DNA from: Buttiauxella noackiae ATCC 51607
GTDB lineage: Bacteria > Pseudomonadota > Gammaproteobacteria > Enterobacterales > Enterobacteriaceae
NCBI RefSeq assembly: GCF_001654865.1
Contig: NZ_LXEO01000011.1
Span: forward strand, 1 to 64,000
DNA: 64,000 nucleotides
Direction of reading: 5' to 3'
Shown here: piece by piece, positions 29,191 to 41,901 of the stretch
Layout of the letters: every line of letters begins with the position of its first letter
Numbering within the stretch: the stretch's first letter is position 1
The notes under the pieces: generated by a model
What the model saw: the letters and a program-made list of their open reading frames with translations, nothing else
The model's database searches: none
What the model was told of the DNA's origin: nothing
Program-made: the position numbers and the translations under genes

Positions 29191-29850
29191 TTATGATTTC
29201 TGGAGAATGCGGACTAACCGGCGTGACGCCAGCGGCAGCAAACCCAGCAAAATAAACATCACAATCATACCGGGTGAAAGAATATCGCTAAGGGTACGCA
29301 ACTGGCTCAGTTGGCGCCCCGCGTTGAGATAAACCACGATCGCCGGCAGCATTCCGACAAGGCTAACGGCAAAATAGTGCAGCGTTTTGATTGGCGTCAG
29401 GCCCATCAATAAATTTATCAGAAAGAACGGGAAAACCGGCGTGAGGCGTAGCGCAAAAAGATAGTACAACCCTTCGCGCTCCATGCCGCGGTTAATCGCC
29501 GCCATCGGCGTAGCAAAACGAAGGTGTACCCAGTCACGTAGCAAATAGCGGCTGATAAGCATCGCGAGCGTTGCGCCACAGGTTGCAGCCAGCGCCACCA
29601 GAGTGGTTCCTTGAACGACCCCAAACTGCGAACCAGCAAGCAACGTTAATAATGTTGCGCCGGGAATGGAAAGGGTGGTGACCACAACATAAATCACAAA
29701 AAATGCCAGCGCTGTCTGCAACGGATGCTGCTGATGCCAGGCCGAGAATTGTGCCTGATAATGTTGCAGTGCCGCCAGACTACCCGGCGGCAGGAAGGTA
29801 ATCAGCAGGATAAAAGCAACCACCAGAGCGGCAAAAAGTAACTTACGCAT
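29191..29850 (-). CDS. TVP38/TMEM64 (SNARE-associated/DedA-like) membrane protein
   Basis: A 219-residue membrane protein with about five hydrophobic segments. It has the TVP38 core: Leu-Ser-Ile-Pro-Gly-Ala and Leu-Leu-Ala-Gly-Ser-Gln-Phe-Gly, then Arg-Leu-Thr-Pro-Val-Phe-Pro-Phe-Phe-Leu-Ile-Asn. In E. coli the site between xthA and the ynj operon holds ydjX, ydjY and ydjZ. This single gene is only distantly like either ydjX or ydjZ, so I give no symbol. The start is uncertain: Met at 29850 or GTG at 29865, neither with a clear Shine-Dalgarno. Directly upstream of ynjB. Confidence 0.82.
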   Translation of the reverse strand: MRKLLFAALVVAFILLITFLPPGSLAALQHYQAQFSAWHQQHPLQTALAFFVIYVVVTTLSIPGATLLTLLAGSQFGVVQGTTLVALAATCGATLAMLISRYLLRDWVHLRFATPMAAINRGMEREGLYYLFALRLTPVFPFFLINLLMGLTPIKTLHYFAVSLVGMLPAIVVYLNAGRQLSQLRTLSDILSPGMIVMFILLGLLPLASRRLVRILQKS

Positions 29851-29894
29851 CGGGCAAGAAACCACAGCGCCGGGTGATGTTCATACCACGTCCC

Positions 29895-30701
29895 TTACAG
29901 CTTAAATTCAGCCCATACCGGTGCATGGTCAGAAGGCTTTTCCATGCTACGAATATCGTAATCAATACCGGTAGCGATGCAGCGCTCTGCCAGCGGCTGG
30001 CTTGCCAGAAGCAGGTCAATACGCAGCCCACGGTTGTCATCAAAGCCTTTCGAGCGGTAATCAAACCATGAGAACTTGTCGTTGGTTTCCGGGTTGGCGT
30101 GGCGGAAGGTATCAACCAGGCCCCAGTTTTTCAGGCGGTCCATCCATTCACGTTCTTCTGGCAGGAATGAACATTTGCCAGTACGCAACCAACGCTTACG
30201 GTTTTCTTCGCCAATACCGATATCCAGGTCGGTTGGGCTGATATTGACATCACCCATAATCAGCACCGGATTCTCTTTTTTCAGTTCGCTGTCGAGGAAG
30301 TTTTGTAGGTCCTGGTAGAACTTCGCTTTGGCCGGGAATTTGGTCGGGTGGTCGCGGCTTTCGCCCTGCGGGAAGTAGCCGTTAATCACCGTCAGGTTGC
30401 CTAATGGCGAAGGAATTTCCGCCATAATAATGCGGCGTTGCGCTTCTTCATCATCACCAGGGAAGCCACGGCGAACCGAAATCGGCGTCTCTTTAGTTAG
30501 TAGCGCCACACCATAATGTCCTTTCTGACCATGATAAAAGACGTTGTAGCCCAGCTTTGCGACATCTTCGAGCGGGAACATGTCGTCATGGACTTTGGTT
30601 TCCTGCAAACCGATAACATCAGGCTGATGTTGTTCAACAATGGCCTGAAGTTGATGTGGGCGGGCGCGCAGGCCGTTGATATTAAAAGAGACGAATTTCA
30701 T
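29895..30701 (-). CDS. xthA: Exonuclease III
   Basis: A 268-residue protein, same length as E. coli XthA. The AP endonuclease motifs are intact: Glu34 in Leu-Gln-Glu-Thr-Lys, Gly-Asp-Val-Asn-Ile in mid-protein and Ser-Asp-His259 near the C-terminus. It cuts at abasic sites and digests 3' ends in base excision repair. Its divergent neighbour is astC, 433 bases away. Confidence 0.97.
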   Translation of the reverse strand: MKFVSFNINGLRARPHQLQAIVEQHQPDVIGLQETKVHDDMFPLEDVAKLGYNVFYHGQKGHYGVALLTKETPISVRRGFPGDDEEAQRRIIMAEIPSPLGNLTVINGYFPQGESRDHPTKFPAKAKFYQDLQNFLDSELKKENPVLIMGDVNISPTDLDIGIGEENRKRWLRTGKCSFLPEEREWMDRLKNWGLVDTFRHANPETNDKFSWFDYRSKGFDDNRGLRIDLLLASQPLAERCIATGIDYDIRSMEKPSDHAPVWAEFKL

Positions 30702-30830
30702 AAGTCGCTGCCGTAGTTGCTAACAATGTTGCAGGATGGTAGCAGAAAAAGCCGGGAAGTGAGACGGATGGCAAATTTTTTCCTGGGGTGAATTTGAACT
30801 GAGCAAAATCTGCACCAAAATACGTCATGC

Positions 30831-30847
30831 CGCCCCGTTTTGGGGCG
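30831..30847. other. GC-rich stem-loop in the xthA-astC gap
   Basis: CGCCCC-GTTTT-GGGGCG is a 6-bp hairpin without a T tract on either side. A closely similar hairpin (GCCCC-GTTTTTT-GGGGC-like) occurs after astE at 37304-37321. Role unknown. A half NtrC-like TGCACCA lies just before it at 30811-30817. Confidence 0.4.
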
Positions 30848-30953
30848 TAAACAACTTGCAAACCCCAGCATCGATCACAAATCCAGTATTATATTTTCCC
30901 ACTGCATAATCTTTCTTGTTTTTATCTGGCGATCCAAGCGGCACCGTAAAACT

Positions 30954-30992
30954 ATGCACTATATATTCACTTTATGTGAATAGTGGTAGTGC
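30954..30992 (+). promoter_or_regulatory. Tandem ARG boxes (ArgR operator) of the ast operon
   Basis: Two 18-bp boxes, 30954-30971 and 30975-30992, are separated by exactly three bases, the classic ArgR hexamer spacing. The two inner half-sites are strong (ATTCA and TGAAT); the outer halves are degenerate. ArgR with arginine is known to act at astC promoters of Salmonella and E. coli. The site is 55-93 bases upstream of the sigma-54 element. Confidence 0.65.
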
Positions 30993-31046
30993 GTAACCTA
31001 TTGATTTCACGATCCCATCTCTCTGCTATTCATTTATATCGCTGGC

Positions 31047-31062
31047 TGGCACGAAGCGTGCA
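31047..31062 (+). promoter_or_regulatory. Sigma-54 promoter of astCADBE
   Basis: TGGCAC-GAAGC-GTGCA matches the RpoN consensus with one change in the -12 box and the required ten bases between GG and GC. The predicted start is near 31073, about 62 bases before the astC ATG. E. coli and Salmonella ast operons use an NtrC-activated sigma-54 promoter. Apart from this, the ARG boxes and the hairpin I see nothing else in the 433-base gap. Confidence 0.75.
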
Positions 31063-31134
31063 ATCTACATTTACAGCGCAAACACTCAATTATTTAACAT
31101 CTAAATAACTTTTTATTTACCGGAAGAGGTCGCT

Positions 31135-32351
31135 ATGTCGCAGTCAATTACCCGCCAGAATTTCGACGAATGGATGATGCCCGTTTATGCCCCCGCTTCT
31201 TTTATTCCGGTACGCGGTGAAGGGTCGACTTTGTGGGATCAACAAGGCAAAGATTATATCGACTTTGCGGGTGGGATTGCGGTGAACGCCCTGGGTCACG
31301 CCAACCCTGAACTGCGCAAAGCGCTTGAAGAACAAGCCGCAAAATTCTGGCATACCGGCAATGGTTATACCAACGAGCCGATTCTGCGCCTGGCAAAACA
31401 GCTGATTGATGCCACTTTTGCCGACAAAGTGTTCTTTTGCAACTCGGGGGCTGAAGCCAACGAAGCGGCGTTAAAGCTGGCACGTAAATATGCTCATGAT
31501 AATTTTGGACCGCAGAAAAGCGGCATTGTAGCGTTCAAAAACGCCTTCCACGGACGCACATTATTTACCGTTTCGGCGGGTGGTCAGCCTGCTTACTCAC
31601 AAGATTTTGCGCCATTACCGCCGCAAATCAGCCACGCCATTTATAACGATCTGCAATCTGCCAGTGAGCTGATTAACGAAAATACCTGTGCGGTGATTGT
31701 TGAACCCATACAGGGTGAAGGTGGTGTAGTACCTGCTGACCCTACGTTCCTGCAAGGTTTGCGCGAACTGTGTGACCGCCACAACGCGGTACTGATTTTT
31801 GATGAAGTGCAAACCGGCGTTGGCCGCACGGGTGAGTTGTACGCATATATGCATTACGGCATCACGCCGGATGTACTTTCTACCGCTAAAGCACTGGGCG
31901 GTGGCTTCCCGATTGGCGCCATGCTGACCACTGAAAAGTTCTCCAAAGTGATGGTCGTCGGCACCCATGGCACCACATACGGCGGCAACCCGCTAGCCGG
32001 TGCCGTTGCTGGCCGGGTGATGGAGATCATCAACACCCCTGACGTACTTAACGGTGTTAAACAGCGCCACGCCTGGTTTGTTGAACGTTTAAACAACATA
32101 AACCAGAAACATCAGCTGTTTAGTGAAGTGCGTGGTCTGGGACTGTTAATTGGCTGTGTGCTGCAACCAGCGTACAGCGGAAAGGCTAAACTTATCTTAC
32201 AGGCCGCAGCACAGGAAGGTTTGATGATGCTTATTGCCGGGGCGAACGTCGTACGTTTTGCGCCAGCGTTAATTGTCAGCGAAGCTGAAGTGCAAAAAGG
32301 GCTGGATCGTTTTGAGCGCGCCTGTGAACGCTTTATTGCGGGAGAGCAATC

Positions 32352-32355
<4 letters not shown>
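31135..32355 (+). CDS. astC: Succinylornithine transaminase
   Basis: A 406-residue class III aminotransferase. The PLP Lys is in Ser-Thr-Ala-Lys-Ala-Leu-Gly-Gly-Gly; the phosphate loop reads Asn-Ser-Gly-Ala-Glu-Ala-Asn and the carboxylate site [11 protein letters not shown]. It converts succinylornithine to succinylglutamate semialdehyde, step 3 of arginine catabolism. First gene of astCADBE, with GAAGAGG upstream. Its stop overlaps the astA start (ATGA). Confidence 0.95.
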
Positions 32356-34855
<2,500 letters not shown>

Positions 34856-34857
34856 TC

Positions 34858-36189
34858 ATGAAAGCGCGTGAAGTTAATTTTGATGGACTGGTGGGTTTGA
34901 CCCACCATTACGCCGGGCTTTCTTTCGGTAACGAGGCATCAACCAAACACCAGTTCCGTGTTTCCAACCCGAAGCTTGCCGCTAAACAAGGTTTGCTGAA
35001 GATGAAAGCGCTGGCGGATGCCGGGTTTGCACAAGGTGTCATCCCGCCTCAGGAGCGGCCTAATATTCCGCTGCTGCGCCAGTTAGGTTTTAGTGGCAGC
35101 GACGAACAGATTGTTGCGCGCGTAGCAAAACAAGCGCCCCAACTGCTGTCGGCGGTGAGCTCGGCTTCCTCAATGTGGGTGGCGAACGCTGCGACTGTCA
35201 GTCCGTCGGCAGATAGCCTCGATGGCAAAGTCCACTTCACCGTAGCGAACCTGAACAACAAGTTCCACCGTGCAAGCGAAGCGCCAACCACAGAAAATGT
35301 CTTGCGAGCCATTTTCCGTAACGAGGACTACTTTTGCGTTCATGGCGCATTGCCGCAAGTCAGTATGTTTGGCGACGAAGGGGCGGCAAATCATAACCGC
35401 CTCGGCGGTGCGTATGGCGAACCATCGACACAGCTTTTTGTTTATGGCCGCGAAGAAGCTAAAGCAGGATTGGTTCCGGCACGTTATCCGGCTCGCCAGA
35501 CGTTAGAGGCAAGCCAGGCTGTTGTAAGGCTTAACCAGGTTAACCCGGATTTAGTGGTTTACGCGCAACAAAACCCGACGGTTATCGACCAGGGCGTGTT
35601 CCATAACGACGTAATCGCGGTGTCGAACCGCCAGGTATTGTTCTGCCATGAGCAGGCATTTCTTCATCAACATGCGTTATACGAGCAGTTGCGTGTTAAA
35701 GTGCCCGGATTCACGCCTATTGAAGTTCCCGCAAATAAAGTTTCAGTGGCCGATGCGGTCGCAACTTATCTGTTTAACAGTCAGTTATTAAGCCGTGACG
35801 ATGGCAGCATGACGCTGATTTTGCCAGAAGAGTCTCGCCAACACGCAGGCGTCTGGCGTTATCTCAATGAAGTGTTGGCAGCCGATAACCCAATCAGCGA
35901 ACTTAAAGTGTTTGACCTGCGCGAAAGCATGGCAAACGGCGGTGGTCCGGCATGTCTGCGCCTGCGCGTCGTCCTGAACGAAGCGGAACAAAAAGCGTTA
36001 AACCCCGCGGTGATGATGAATGACGCGCTGTTTGTTACGCTCAATAACTGGGTCGACCGTTGGTACCGTGACCAACTGACTCAGGCTGATTTAGCCGACC
36101 CACAGTTGTTGCACGAAGGACGCGAAGCACTCAATGAACTGACTCATATACTAGACTTAGGTTCTGTTTATCCATTTCAGCATGAGTAG
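34858..36189 (+). CDS. astB: N-succinylarginine dihydrolase
   Basis: A 443-residue guanidino-group hydrolase of the AstB family. Conserved stretches include the N-terminal Glu-Val-Asn-Phe-Asp-Gly-Leu, Asn-Asn-Lys-Phe-His-Arg-Ala, Asp-Glu-Gly-Ala-Ala-Asn-His and, near the C-terminus, [10 protein letters not shown] with the catalytic Cys. It releases two ammonia and CO2 from succinylarginine. It begins two bases after astD with GAGGAG upstream. It is followed by an unusual 141-base spacer before astE. Confidence 0.96.
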   Translation: MKAREVNFDGLVGLTHHYAGLSFGNEASTKHQFRVSNPKLAAKQGLLKMKALADAGFAQGVIPPQERPNIPLLRQLGFSGSDEQIVARVAKQAPQLLSAVSSASSMWVANAATVSPSADSLDGKVHFTVANLNNKFHRASEAPTTENVLRAIFRNEDYFCVHGALPQVSMFGDEGAANHNRLGGAYGEPSTQLFVYGREEAKAGLVPARYPARQTLEASQAVVRLNQVNPDLVVYAQQNPTVIDQGVFHNDVIAVSNRQVLFCHEQAFLHQHALYEQLRVKVPGFTPIEVPANKVSVADAVATYLFNSQLLSRDDGSMTLILPEESRQHAGVWRYLNEVLAADNPISELKVFDLRESMANGGGPACLRLRVVLNEAEQKALNPAVMMNDALFVTLNNWVDRWYRDQLTQADLADPQLLHEGREALNELTHILDLGSVYPFQHE

Positions 36190-36330
36190 ACTATCTTATT
36201 TGTCATTTCGGCCCTGGGCAGTGCTCAGAATCTTCACGTACTTTGTGTACGTTTCGGTTCTTGCGCGCTGTCCTTGACCAACCTGACTGCATCGATAATG
36301 TCTACTGGTTAGTTTTATACAGGAGGCACA
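36190..36330 (+). other. Structured non-coding spacer between astB and astE
   Basis: The 141-base stretch holds no gene on the plus strand, only the astE ribosome binding site (ACAGGAGG). It contains a perfect small hairpin, ACGTAC-TTTGT-GTACGT (36237-36253), and ends in loosely inverted A/T-rich sequences. The base pattern resembles intergenic repeats of enterobacteria rather than random spacer, but I cannot confirm other copies in this window. Confidence 0.4.
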
Positions 36331-37296
36331 ATGTTGGATTTTTTGGCGCAAACCCTGGCGGGTAAAGTGCCAACTCCGAGCGCCGGAGAAAATGCCCATC
36401 TGCATTGGCAGTGGTGGGATGAAGGTATTTTGACACTGTCCCCACATCAGGCGACGCAAAAAACGCTGGTGTTGTCGGCAGGGGTTCACGGTAACGAGAC
36501 TGCGCCAGTAGAAATACTCGCGCAGCTGGTGGATAGCCTGGTTGCCGGTGAAATAGCGTTGCAATGGCGGTTGCTGGTCATTCTTGGCAATCCTGCGGCA
36601 CTGCGTAGCAACCAGCGCTATCAGCACAGTGACATGAACCGTATGTTTAGCGGCGGTTGGCAGCAATTCCCGGAAAGCATTGAAACACAACGTGCCTGCC
36701 GACTTGAGCATGCGTTAGATCTGTTTTTGGCCGAATGTGAAGAGACCATCTGCTGGCACCTGGATATGCATACCGCCATTCGCAGCTCCTTGCACCCACG
36801 TTTTGGCGTCTTGCCTTCGCGTCCCTTGCCATATGATGAGGAATTTCTCTCCTGGCTGGGCTGTGCGGGATTACAGGCACTGGTGTTTCATCAGGAGCCT
36901 GGTGGCACTTTTACCCATTTCAGCAGCGAACATTTCAATGCGCTTAGCTGCACGCTCGAGCTGGGCAAGGCGCAGCCGTTTGGCGAAAACGATCTCAGCC
37001 AGTTTGAGGTGACAAAACAGGCATTGCAGGCATTGCTAAGCGGTGAGGCGGCGGAGCCCGTTGAAAGTAAGCCGTTACGCTATAAAGTGGCGCAACAGAT
37101 TACACGCCACAGCGAGGCCTTTGTATTGCATATGTCGGCGCAAACACAGAACTTCACTGCATTCCCGAAAGGCACATTGCTGGCAGAGGATGGCGATACG
37201 CGATATATAGTGAAAGAAGATATTGAATTTGTGCTATTCCCGAATCCTAATGTAGCGCTCGGGTTACGGGCCGGTTTGATGCTGCGAGAAATATAA
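36331..37296 (+). CDS. astE: Succinylglutamate desuccinylase
   Basis: A 321-residue zinc carboxypeptidase-like protein of the AstE/aspartoacylase family. The zinc site is visible as His-Gly-Asn-Glu-Thr early (His and Glu) and Trp-His-Leu-Asp-Met-His in the middle, with a catalytic Glu in Thr-Leu-Glu-Leu-Gly. It releases succinate and glutamate, the last ast step. It is separated from astB by 141 bases, unlike the tight junctions elsewhere in the operon. Confidence 0.95.
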   Translation: MLDFLAQTLAGKVPTPSAGENAHLHWQWWDEGILTLSPHQATQKTLVLSAGVHGNETAPVEILAQLVDSLVAGEIALQWRLLVILGNPAALRSNQRYQHSDMNRMFSGGWQQFPESIETQRACRLEHALDLFLAECEETICWHLDMHTAIRSSLHPRFGVLPSRPLPYDEEFLSWLGCAGLQALVFHQEPGGTFTHFSSEHFNALSCTLELGKAQPFGENDLSQFEVTKQALQALLSGEAAEPVESKPLRYKVAQQITRHSEAFVLHMSAQTQNFTAFPKGTLLAEDGDTRYIVKEDIEFVLFPNPNVALGLRAGLMLREI

Positions 37297-37347
37297 ATAA
37301 TTTGGCCCCGTTTTTTGGGGCTAATAAATAATCATTCAGCAAACAAT

Positions 37348-37379
37348 GATGTACAGATAAATCTTAGAGTACATCTTTT
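37348..37379 (+). terminator. Terminator of the ast operon
   Basis: GATGTAC and GTACATC form the outer stem (37348-37354, 37369-37375); AGAT/ATCT can pair inside it; TTTT follows. It lies about 50 bases past astE, after a weaker GC hairpin at 37304-37321. Confidence 0.65.
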
Positions 37380-37589
37380 CCCTACGTAATAATTACTATA
37401 CAATATCTTCATAATTTCTTTAAAATCATTGTCTTGTTATATTCTGTTGCAATTCCTCTCTGCATTATCCTTATTCTCTTCATAATTGCTGCAAATTTGT
37501 TGTTTACCCTTTCAATGCTTTACCGACGGGGACTATTACTTGACGCATAACCCCGTAGACTTAATTTCGTCAACGCGGCAGACCTTGTC

Positions 37590-37605
37590 GTAATTATAAA
37601 GTAAT
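37590..37605 (+). promoter_or_regulatory. Possible CpxR box upstream of spy
   Basis: GTAAT-TATAAA-GTAAT resembles the CpxR consensus (GTAAA-N5-GTAAA) with two changes and six-base spacing, 125 bases before spy. E. coli spy is strongly CpxR- and BaeR-dependent. The match is weak. The rest of the 433-base astE-spy gap is A/T-rich and shows no gene. Confidence 0.3.
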
Positions 37606-37729
37606 TGCCCTATAGATTTTCAGTTACAGCAACGCGGCATGTATTTGCGTCCTGAGAGCTAAGTGACCAGGATGTGCGGTCAAAACAGCTGTAGCAGAAA
37701 AGCTGACGGGAAAAAGAGGAATAAATACT

Positions 37730-38212
37730 ATGCGTAAATTAACAGCTCTCTTTGTTGCTTCAACTCTGGCTCTGGGCGCGGCGAACCTGGCTCATGCAGC
37801 TGACACCACCACTGCTGCAAAAACAGATGCACCGATGATGCACCACAAAGGTATGCGCGGTGGCTATCACGACATGATGTTTAAAAACCTGAACCTGACC
37901 GATGCGCAGAAACAGCAAGTGCGTGACATCATGAAAGAACAGCGCGGTAAAATGGAGCGCCCTTCAGTAGAAGAACGTCGTGCGGCGCACAGCATTATCG
38001 CCAGCGACAGCTTCGATAAAGCTAAAGCACAGGCTCAGGTAGATAAAATGGCTGAGCAGAACAAAGCCCGCATGATGGCTCATATGGAAACGCAGAATAA
38101 GATCTACAACATTCTGACGCCAGAACAGAAAAAACAATTTAATGCTAATTTTGAGAAGCGTCTGACAGAACGCCCTCAACATGAAGGTAAAATGCCTGCT
38201 GATCAGGAATAA
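37730..38212 (+). CDS. spy: Periplasmic ATP-independent chaperone Spy
   Basis: A 160-residue protein with a signal peptide (cleavage after Ala-His-Ala, residue 23). The mature helical, Met/Gln/Lys-rich protein carries two LTxxQ motifs (Leu-Thr-Asp-Ala-Gln and Leu-Thr-Pro-Glu-Gln). It is a cradle-shaped dimer that protects unfolding proteins in the periplasm during envelope stress. Size equals E. coli Spy (161). AGAGGAA precedes the ATG. Confidence 0.95.
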   Translation: MRKLTALFVASTLALGAANLAHAADTTTAAKTDAPMMHHKGMRGGYHDMMFKNLNLTDAQKQQVRDIMKEQRGKMERPSVEERRAAHSIIASDSFDKAKAQAQVDKMAEQNKARMMAHMETQNKIYNILTPEQKKQFNANFEKRLTERPQHEGKMPADQE

Positions 38213-38230
38213 CTGATCGACTGACTTAAG

Positions 38231-38281
38231 ACCGCCGGTCCTGTCCACAATAGCGATATCGCAGTGGACAGGACCGGCGGT
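38231..38281. terminator. Long terminator between spy and hutG
   Basis: A perfect 18-bp stem (38231-38248 with 38264-38281) is followed by TTTCTTTT on the plus strand. It ends spy transcription; the A/T balance makes it weaker for the opposite strand. A degraded piece resembling the REP-like repeat (GGTGGATAAGCC) follows at about 38334. Confidence 0.9.
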
Positions 38282-38351
38282 TTTCTTTTGTGTCGGATGA
38301 GGCTATTGCGCGACCTGCGGTTTGGTTTCGCAGGGTGGATAAGCCATAGGC

Positions 38352-39149
38352 TCAGGCTATCTGCTGCGCACTACTCAACATTGAACGGATAAGCTGCTCG
38401 AGCAACGGCTGCAACTGCCCGGCACGATCGGAACGCCATGCAAACGGCGGCTGCTCATCCATATAATTACATTGTGCCAGTTCTAGCTGCACTGCATGAA
38501 CCCCTTGCGACGGCTGCCCGTAAGCGCGGGTGATATAGCCGCCTTTGAAACGCCCATTTGCCACCCAGCTAAATTGCTTTTGCGATGCCGCACAAGCCAC
38601 CAGATGCTCTTCTATTAATTCATCACAGCTTTTACCGCCGTTAGTACCGAAATTAAGATCCGGAAGTCTGCCTTCGAACAAACGTGGAATATGGCTGGCG
38701 ATGGAATGGGCATCAAACAACAGCGCATAGCCGTGCTCCGCTTTCATTCTCTCCAGTTCACTTTGTAACTGCTGGTGGTAGGGCTGCCAGATATTGTCCA
38801 GTGCCGCTTTTCGTTGTTCCGCGCCTGGTTCTTTTCCTGGAATAAACACCGGGGTGCCATCAAATAGCGTTTCGGGATACAGACCTGTAGTGGCGGTGGT
38901 GTACAGCGGTTTGTCGTCTGCCGGGCGGTTGAGGTCGATAACCATGCGCGAATAATTGCCGGTAATAACACTTGCACCCAATGCATGAACAAAATCATAG
39001 AGCTTTGGGATATGCCAGTCGGTATCGGGCAGGGGTTTTGCGGCATCGCTTAGGGCCGACTCAACTTCTGGCGTTAGTGCGGTGCCTGCGTGCGGAATAC
39101 TGATAAGGATTGGCAGTTTCCCACGACTGAAATTAAAAGATGCTGTCAC
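38352..39149 (-). CDS. hutG: N-formylglutamate deformylase HutG
   Basis: A 265-residue N-formylglutamate amidohydrolase (FGase family). Motifs: Ile-Ser-Ile-Pro-His-Ala-Gly-Thr, Asp-Thr-Asp-Trp-His, Val-Ile-Asp-Leu-Asn-Arg-Pro, and Phe-Asp-Ala-His-Ser-Ile with zinc-binding His. It releases formate and glutamate, the last step of the five-step histidine route. This is not the arginase-like formiminoglutamase also called HutG in Klebsiella. It starts with GTG preceded by GGGAG, overlapping the end of hutI by 17 bases. Confidence 0.93.
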   Translation of the reverse strand: MTASFNFSRGKLPILISIPHAGTALTPEVESALSDAAKPLPDTDWHIPKLYDFVHALGASVITGNYSRMVIDLNRPADDKPLYTTATTGLYPETLFDGTPVFIPGKEPGAEQRKAALDNIWQPYHQQLQSELERMKAEHGYALLFDAHSIASHIPRLFEGRLPDLNFGTNGGKSCDELIEEHLVACAASQKQFSWVANGRFKGGYITRAYGQPSQGVHAVQLELAQCNYMDEQPPFAWRSDRAGQLQPLLEQLIRSMLSSAQQIA

Positions 39150-40362
39150 GTTTCTCTCCCTGATAAATAACGGTGCAGGGCAATTGCCCCCCTAACCAAT
39201 AGACCAGTTCTGCGGGACGTGCCACGGGCCAGTGCACAAAGTTAGCAACTTTTCCGCACTCAAGGCTGCCGTGGCTTTCACGGATACCCAAAGCCTGCGC
39301 GGCATGCAGCGTGACGCCCGCCAGCGCTTCTTCTGGCGTTAATCCAAACAGAGTACAGGCCATATTGAGCATTAAACGCAGAGAAAGCGCGGGTGAGGTG
39401 CCAGGGTTTGCGTCACTTGCGACCGCCATCGGCACACCGTGTTTGCGGAATGCGGCAACCGGAGGTTGTTGTTTTTCTCGCAGCAGATAAAACGCACCTG
39501 GCAGCAGCACTGCAACGGTGTTCGCTGCAGCCATCGCTTGCGCGTCAGCATCGGTTGCGTATTCAAGATGGTCGGCCGATAACGCCTGATACTGCGCCGC
39601 AAGGCTGCTGCCCGCCAGCGCTGACAGTTGCTCGGCATGCAGTTTTACCGGCATTCCCAGAGTGCGGGCAGCGCTAAAAACCTTCTCGGTTTGCACGGGG
39701 CTGAAAGCCAGATGCTCGCAAAAGGCATCGACGGCATCGGCCAGTTTTTCTTGAGCTACACGCGGGAGTAACTGTTCGCAAACCACTTCAACCCATCTGT
39801 CGCTATCACCGTTAAATTCGGGAGGAACGGCATGTGCTGCAAGACAGGTGGCATAAACTTCTACCGGCAGGAGTTCCCCGATTTTGCGGATCACGCGCAG
39901 CATTTTGATTTCATTGTCGATATCCAGCCCATATCCCGACTTAATTTCGACAGTCGTCACACCTTCATGCAGCAGATGTTGCAGGCGCTGGCGGGCGGAG
40001 CGCAGTAATTCCTCTTCATCCGCTTCACGCGTGTGGCGAACGGTGGAAATAATCCCGCCGCCCTGGGCTGCAATTTGCGCGTAACTCATGCCATTTAAAC
40101 GCATCTCAAACTCTGCACTACGATCGCCACCAAACACCAGGTGGGTATGGCAGTCGATAAAACCTGGCGTGATGATCCCACCGTCAAAGTGGTGATGGGC
40201 CTGAGCGCTAATATCGGGGAGTGCTTCGCGCTTACCGATCCAGATTATTTTCCCCTGATCTACGGCGATAACCCCATCTTCAATCAGCTGGTATTGCCCC
40301 TCTTTCATTGTGACGAGCGTTGCACCGCTCCACAGGCTGTCAATGCTGCGAGGATAAGGCAT
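39133..40362 (-). CDS. hutI: Imidazolonepropionase HutI
   Basis: A 409-residue amidohydrolase-superfamily enzyme. The metal site begins with Asp-Cys-His-Thr-His; later ligands include His in Lys-Leu-His-Ala-Glu and Asp in Ala-Ser-Asp-Ala-Asn-Pro-Gly-Thr. It opens imidazolone propionate to formiminoglutamate. The start is the Met of Met-Pro-Tyr-Pro, with GGAG upstream; the longer start at 40392 runs into the operator. First gene of hutI-hutG. Confidence 0.95.
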   Translation of the reverse strand: MPYPRSIDSLWSGATLVTMKEGQYQLIEDGVIAVDQGKIIWIGKREALPDISAQAHHHFDGGIITPGFIDCHTHLVFGGDRSAEFEMRLNGMSYAQIAAQGGGIISTVRHTREADEEELLRSARQRLQHLLHEGVTTVEIKSGYGLDIDNEIKMLRVIRKIGELLPVEVYATCLAAHAVPPEFNGDSDRWVEVVCEQLLPRVAQEKLADAVDAFCEHLAFSPVQTEKVFSAARTLGMPVKLHAEQLSALAGSSLAAQYQALSADHLEYATDADAQAMAAANTVAVLLPGAFYLLREKQQPPVAAFRKHGVPMAVASDANPGTSPALSLRLMLNMACTLFGLTPEEALAGVTLHAAQALGIRESHGSLECGKVANFVHWPVARPAELVYWLGGQLPCTVIYQGEKRDSIF

Positions 40363-40380
40363 GATATTCTCCGTGTCAGG

Positions 40381-40392
40381 TTGTATAGACAA
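40381..40392. promoter_or_regulatory. HutC-type operator in front of hutIG
   Basis: TTGT-ATAG-ACAA is a near-palindrome 19 bases before the hutI ATG, in the hutI/hutF divergent region. It is the exact reverse complement of the site upstream of hutH at 43301-43312. Its form fits known HutC sites, which have TTGTATA-type half-sites. Confidence 0.75.
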
Positions 40393-40536
40393 TTGACTAC
40401 AAGCTAGCGCAGCCAGCGCTTTTCGGCAACTTGCGTCAGCCGAATTATGACGGCGGTAAACAAGTTTGAAATTTGGTTTGCGTTAGCTGTAATTAATCGC
40501 TAAATCATTGGCATCGCAAAAGAAGGAATCAAATCC

Positions 40537-41901
40537 ATGCCTGCATTTTTTGCTCCAGTTGTGATGCTCCCACAAGGTTGGGGGCACAATGTGCGGATTA
40601 GCGTCAACGAACAAGGAACGATTACTCACGTCGAAGTTGGTGCTTCAGGGGAAAATGCCACATTGCTTCCGGGCATCGTGATTCCTTCTATCGCAAACTT
40701 GCACTCGCATGCGTTTCAGCGGGTGATGGCGGGGTTGACGGAAGTGGCGGGCAATCCGCAGGACAGTTTCTGGACGTGGCGCGACATGATGTATCGCATG
40801 GTCCAAAAACTATCCCCCGAACAAGTCGGTGCCATTGCCACTCATTTGTACATTGATATGCTCAAGGGTGGTTACACTCAGGTAGCTGAATTTCACTATT
40901 TACATCATGACGTTAACGGAAAACCGTATGCGTCAGGTGATTTGATGCTACAGCAATTGCTGGTTGCTGCCGATAACAGCGGAATAGGGCAAACGTTGCT
41001 GCCGGTGCTCTACAGCCACGCCGGTTTTGGCGCGCAGCCGCCGCAGGCGGGGCAAAAAAGATTTATCCAGGATGTCGACCGCTATCTCCGTCAACAGCAG
41101 GCGCTGGGTAACGCGCTTCGCCGCTATCCGTTGATTAACCACGGCCTGTGTTTTCACTCATTAAGGGCGGTCACGCAGGAGCAAATGGAAGATGTGCTGG
41201 AAGCGAGCGATTACCGCTTGCCGGTGCATATTCACATTGCCGAGCAAGATAAAGAGGTGGATGACTGCCTCGCCTGGAGCGGAGAACGCCCGGTGGAATG
41301 GCTATATAACCGCTTTGCGGTGGACGACCGCTGGTGCCTGGTTCATGCCACGCATTTATCCGCTGAAGAGTTAACTCAAATTGTGGAAAGCCGCGCGGTG
41401 GCAGGCTTGTGCCCTACGACTGAAGCAAATCTCGGTGATGGGATTTTCCCAGCCACCAATTTCATTGCTCAGGGCGGCCACTGGGGTGTGGGTTCTGACA
41501 GCCATGTCTCGGTTAGTGCACTGGAAGAATTACGCTGGCTTGAGTACGCGCAGCGCCTGCGTGATAAAAGGCGCAACCGCATTGTGTTGCCAGAATTGCC
41601 TCAGGTTGGCGAAGTTCTGTGGCGCCAGGCCGCCGTAGGTGGCGCACAAGCTTGCGGCGTAACGATGGGGATGATTGCGCCGGGGCAGCGTGCTGACTGG
41701 TTAGTGCTCGAGCGTGATTCATGGCTTGCACATGTTGAAGATTACGCGATTTTAAATCGCTGGTTATTTGGTGGACGCAGCGAACAAATACGAGACGTGT
41801 GGGTTGCTGGAAAACAGGTGATAACCGACAGGCAGCACGCGCTCGATGAACAAAGTAATGCACAGTTTGCGCAGGTGATGCGCACTCTTCAGGAGTGGTG
41901 A
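40537..41901 (+). CDS. hutF: Formimidoylglutamate deiminase HutF
   Basis: A 454-residue amidohydrolase. Metal-site motifs are Asn-Leu-His-Ser-His-Ala-Phe-Gln near residue 60, a mid-protein His-Ile-Ala-Glu, Val-His-Ala-Thr-His and Gly-Ser-Asp-Ser-His. It deaminates formiminoglutamate to formylglutamate plus ammonia, the substrate of HutG. Its presence defines the Pseudomonas-type route. AAGAAGGAA precedes the ATG. It is divergent from hutI (174 bases) and coupled to hutD by a TGATG overlap. Confidence 0.94.
   Translation: MPAFFAPVVMLPQGWGHNVRISVNEQGTITHVEVGASGENATLLPGIVIPSIANLHSHAFQRVMAGLTEVAGNPQDSFWTWRDMMYRMVQKLSPEQVGAIATHLYIDMLKGGYTQVAEFHYLHHDVNGKPYASGDLMLQQLLVAADNSGIGQTLLPVLYSHAGFGAQPPQAGQKRFIQDVDRYLRQQQALGNALRRYPLINHGLCFHSLRAVTQEQMEDVLEASDYRLPVHIHIAEQDKEVDDCLAWSGERPVEWLYNRFAVDDRWCLVHATHLSAEELTQIVESRAVAGLCPTTEANLGDGIFPATNFIAQGGHWGVGSDSHVSVSALEELRWLEYAQRLRDKRRNRIVLPELPQVGEVLWRQAAVGGAQACGVTMGMIAPGQRADWLVLERDSWLAHVEDYAILNRWLFGGRSEQIRDVWVAGKQVITDRQHALDEQSNAQFAQVMRTLQEW

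Noticed and set aside
36196-36711. 171-residue minus-strand frame across the astB-astE spacer
   Set aside because: More than two thirds is antisense to astE and its composition is that of a shadow frame.
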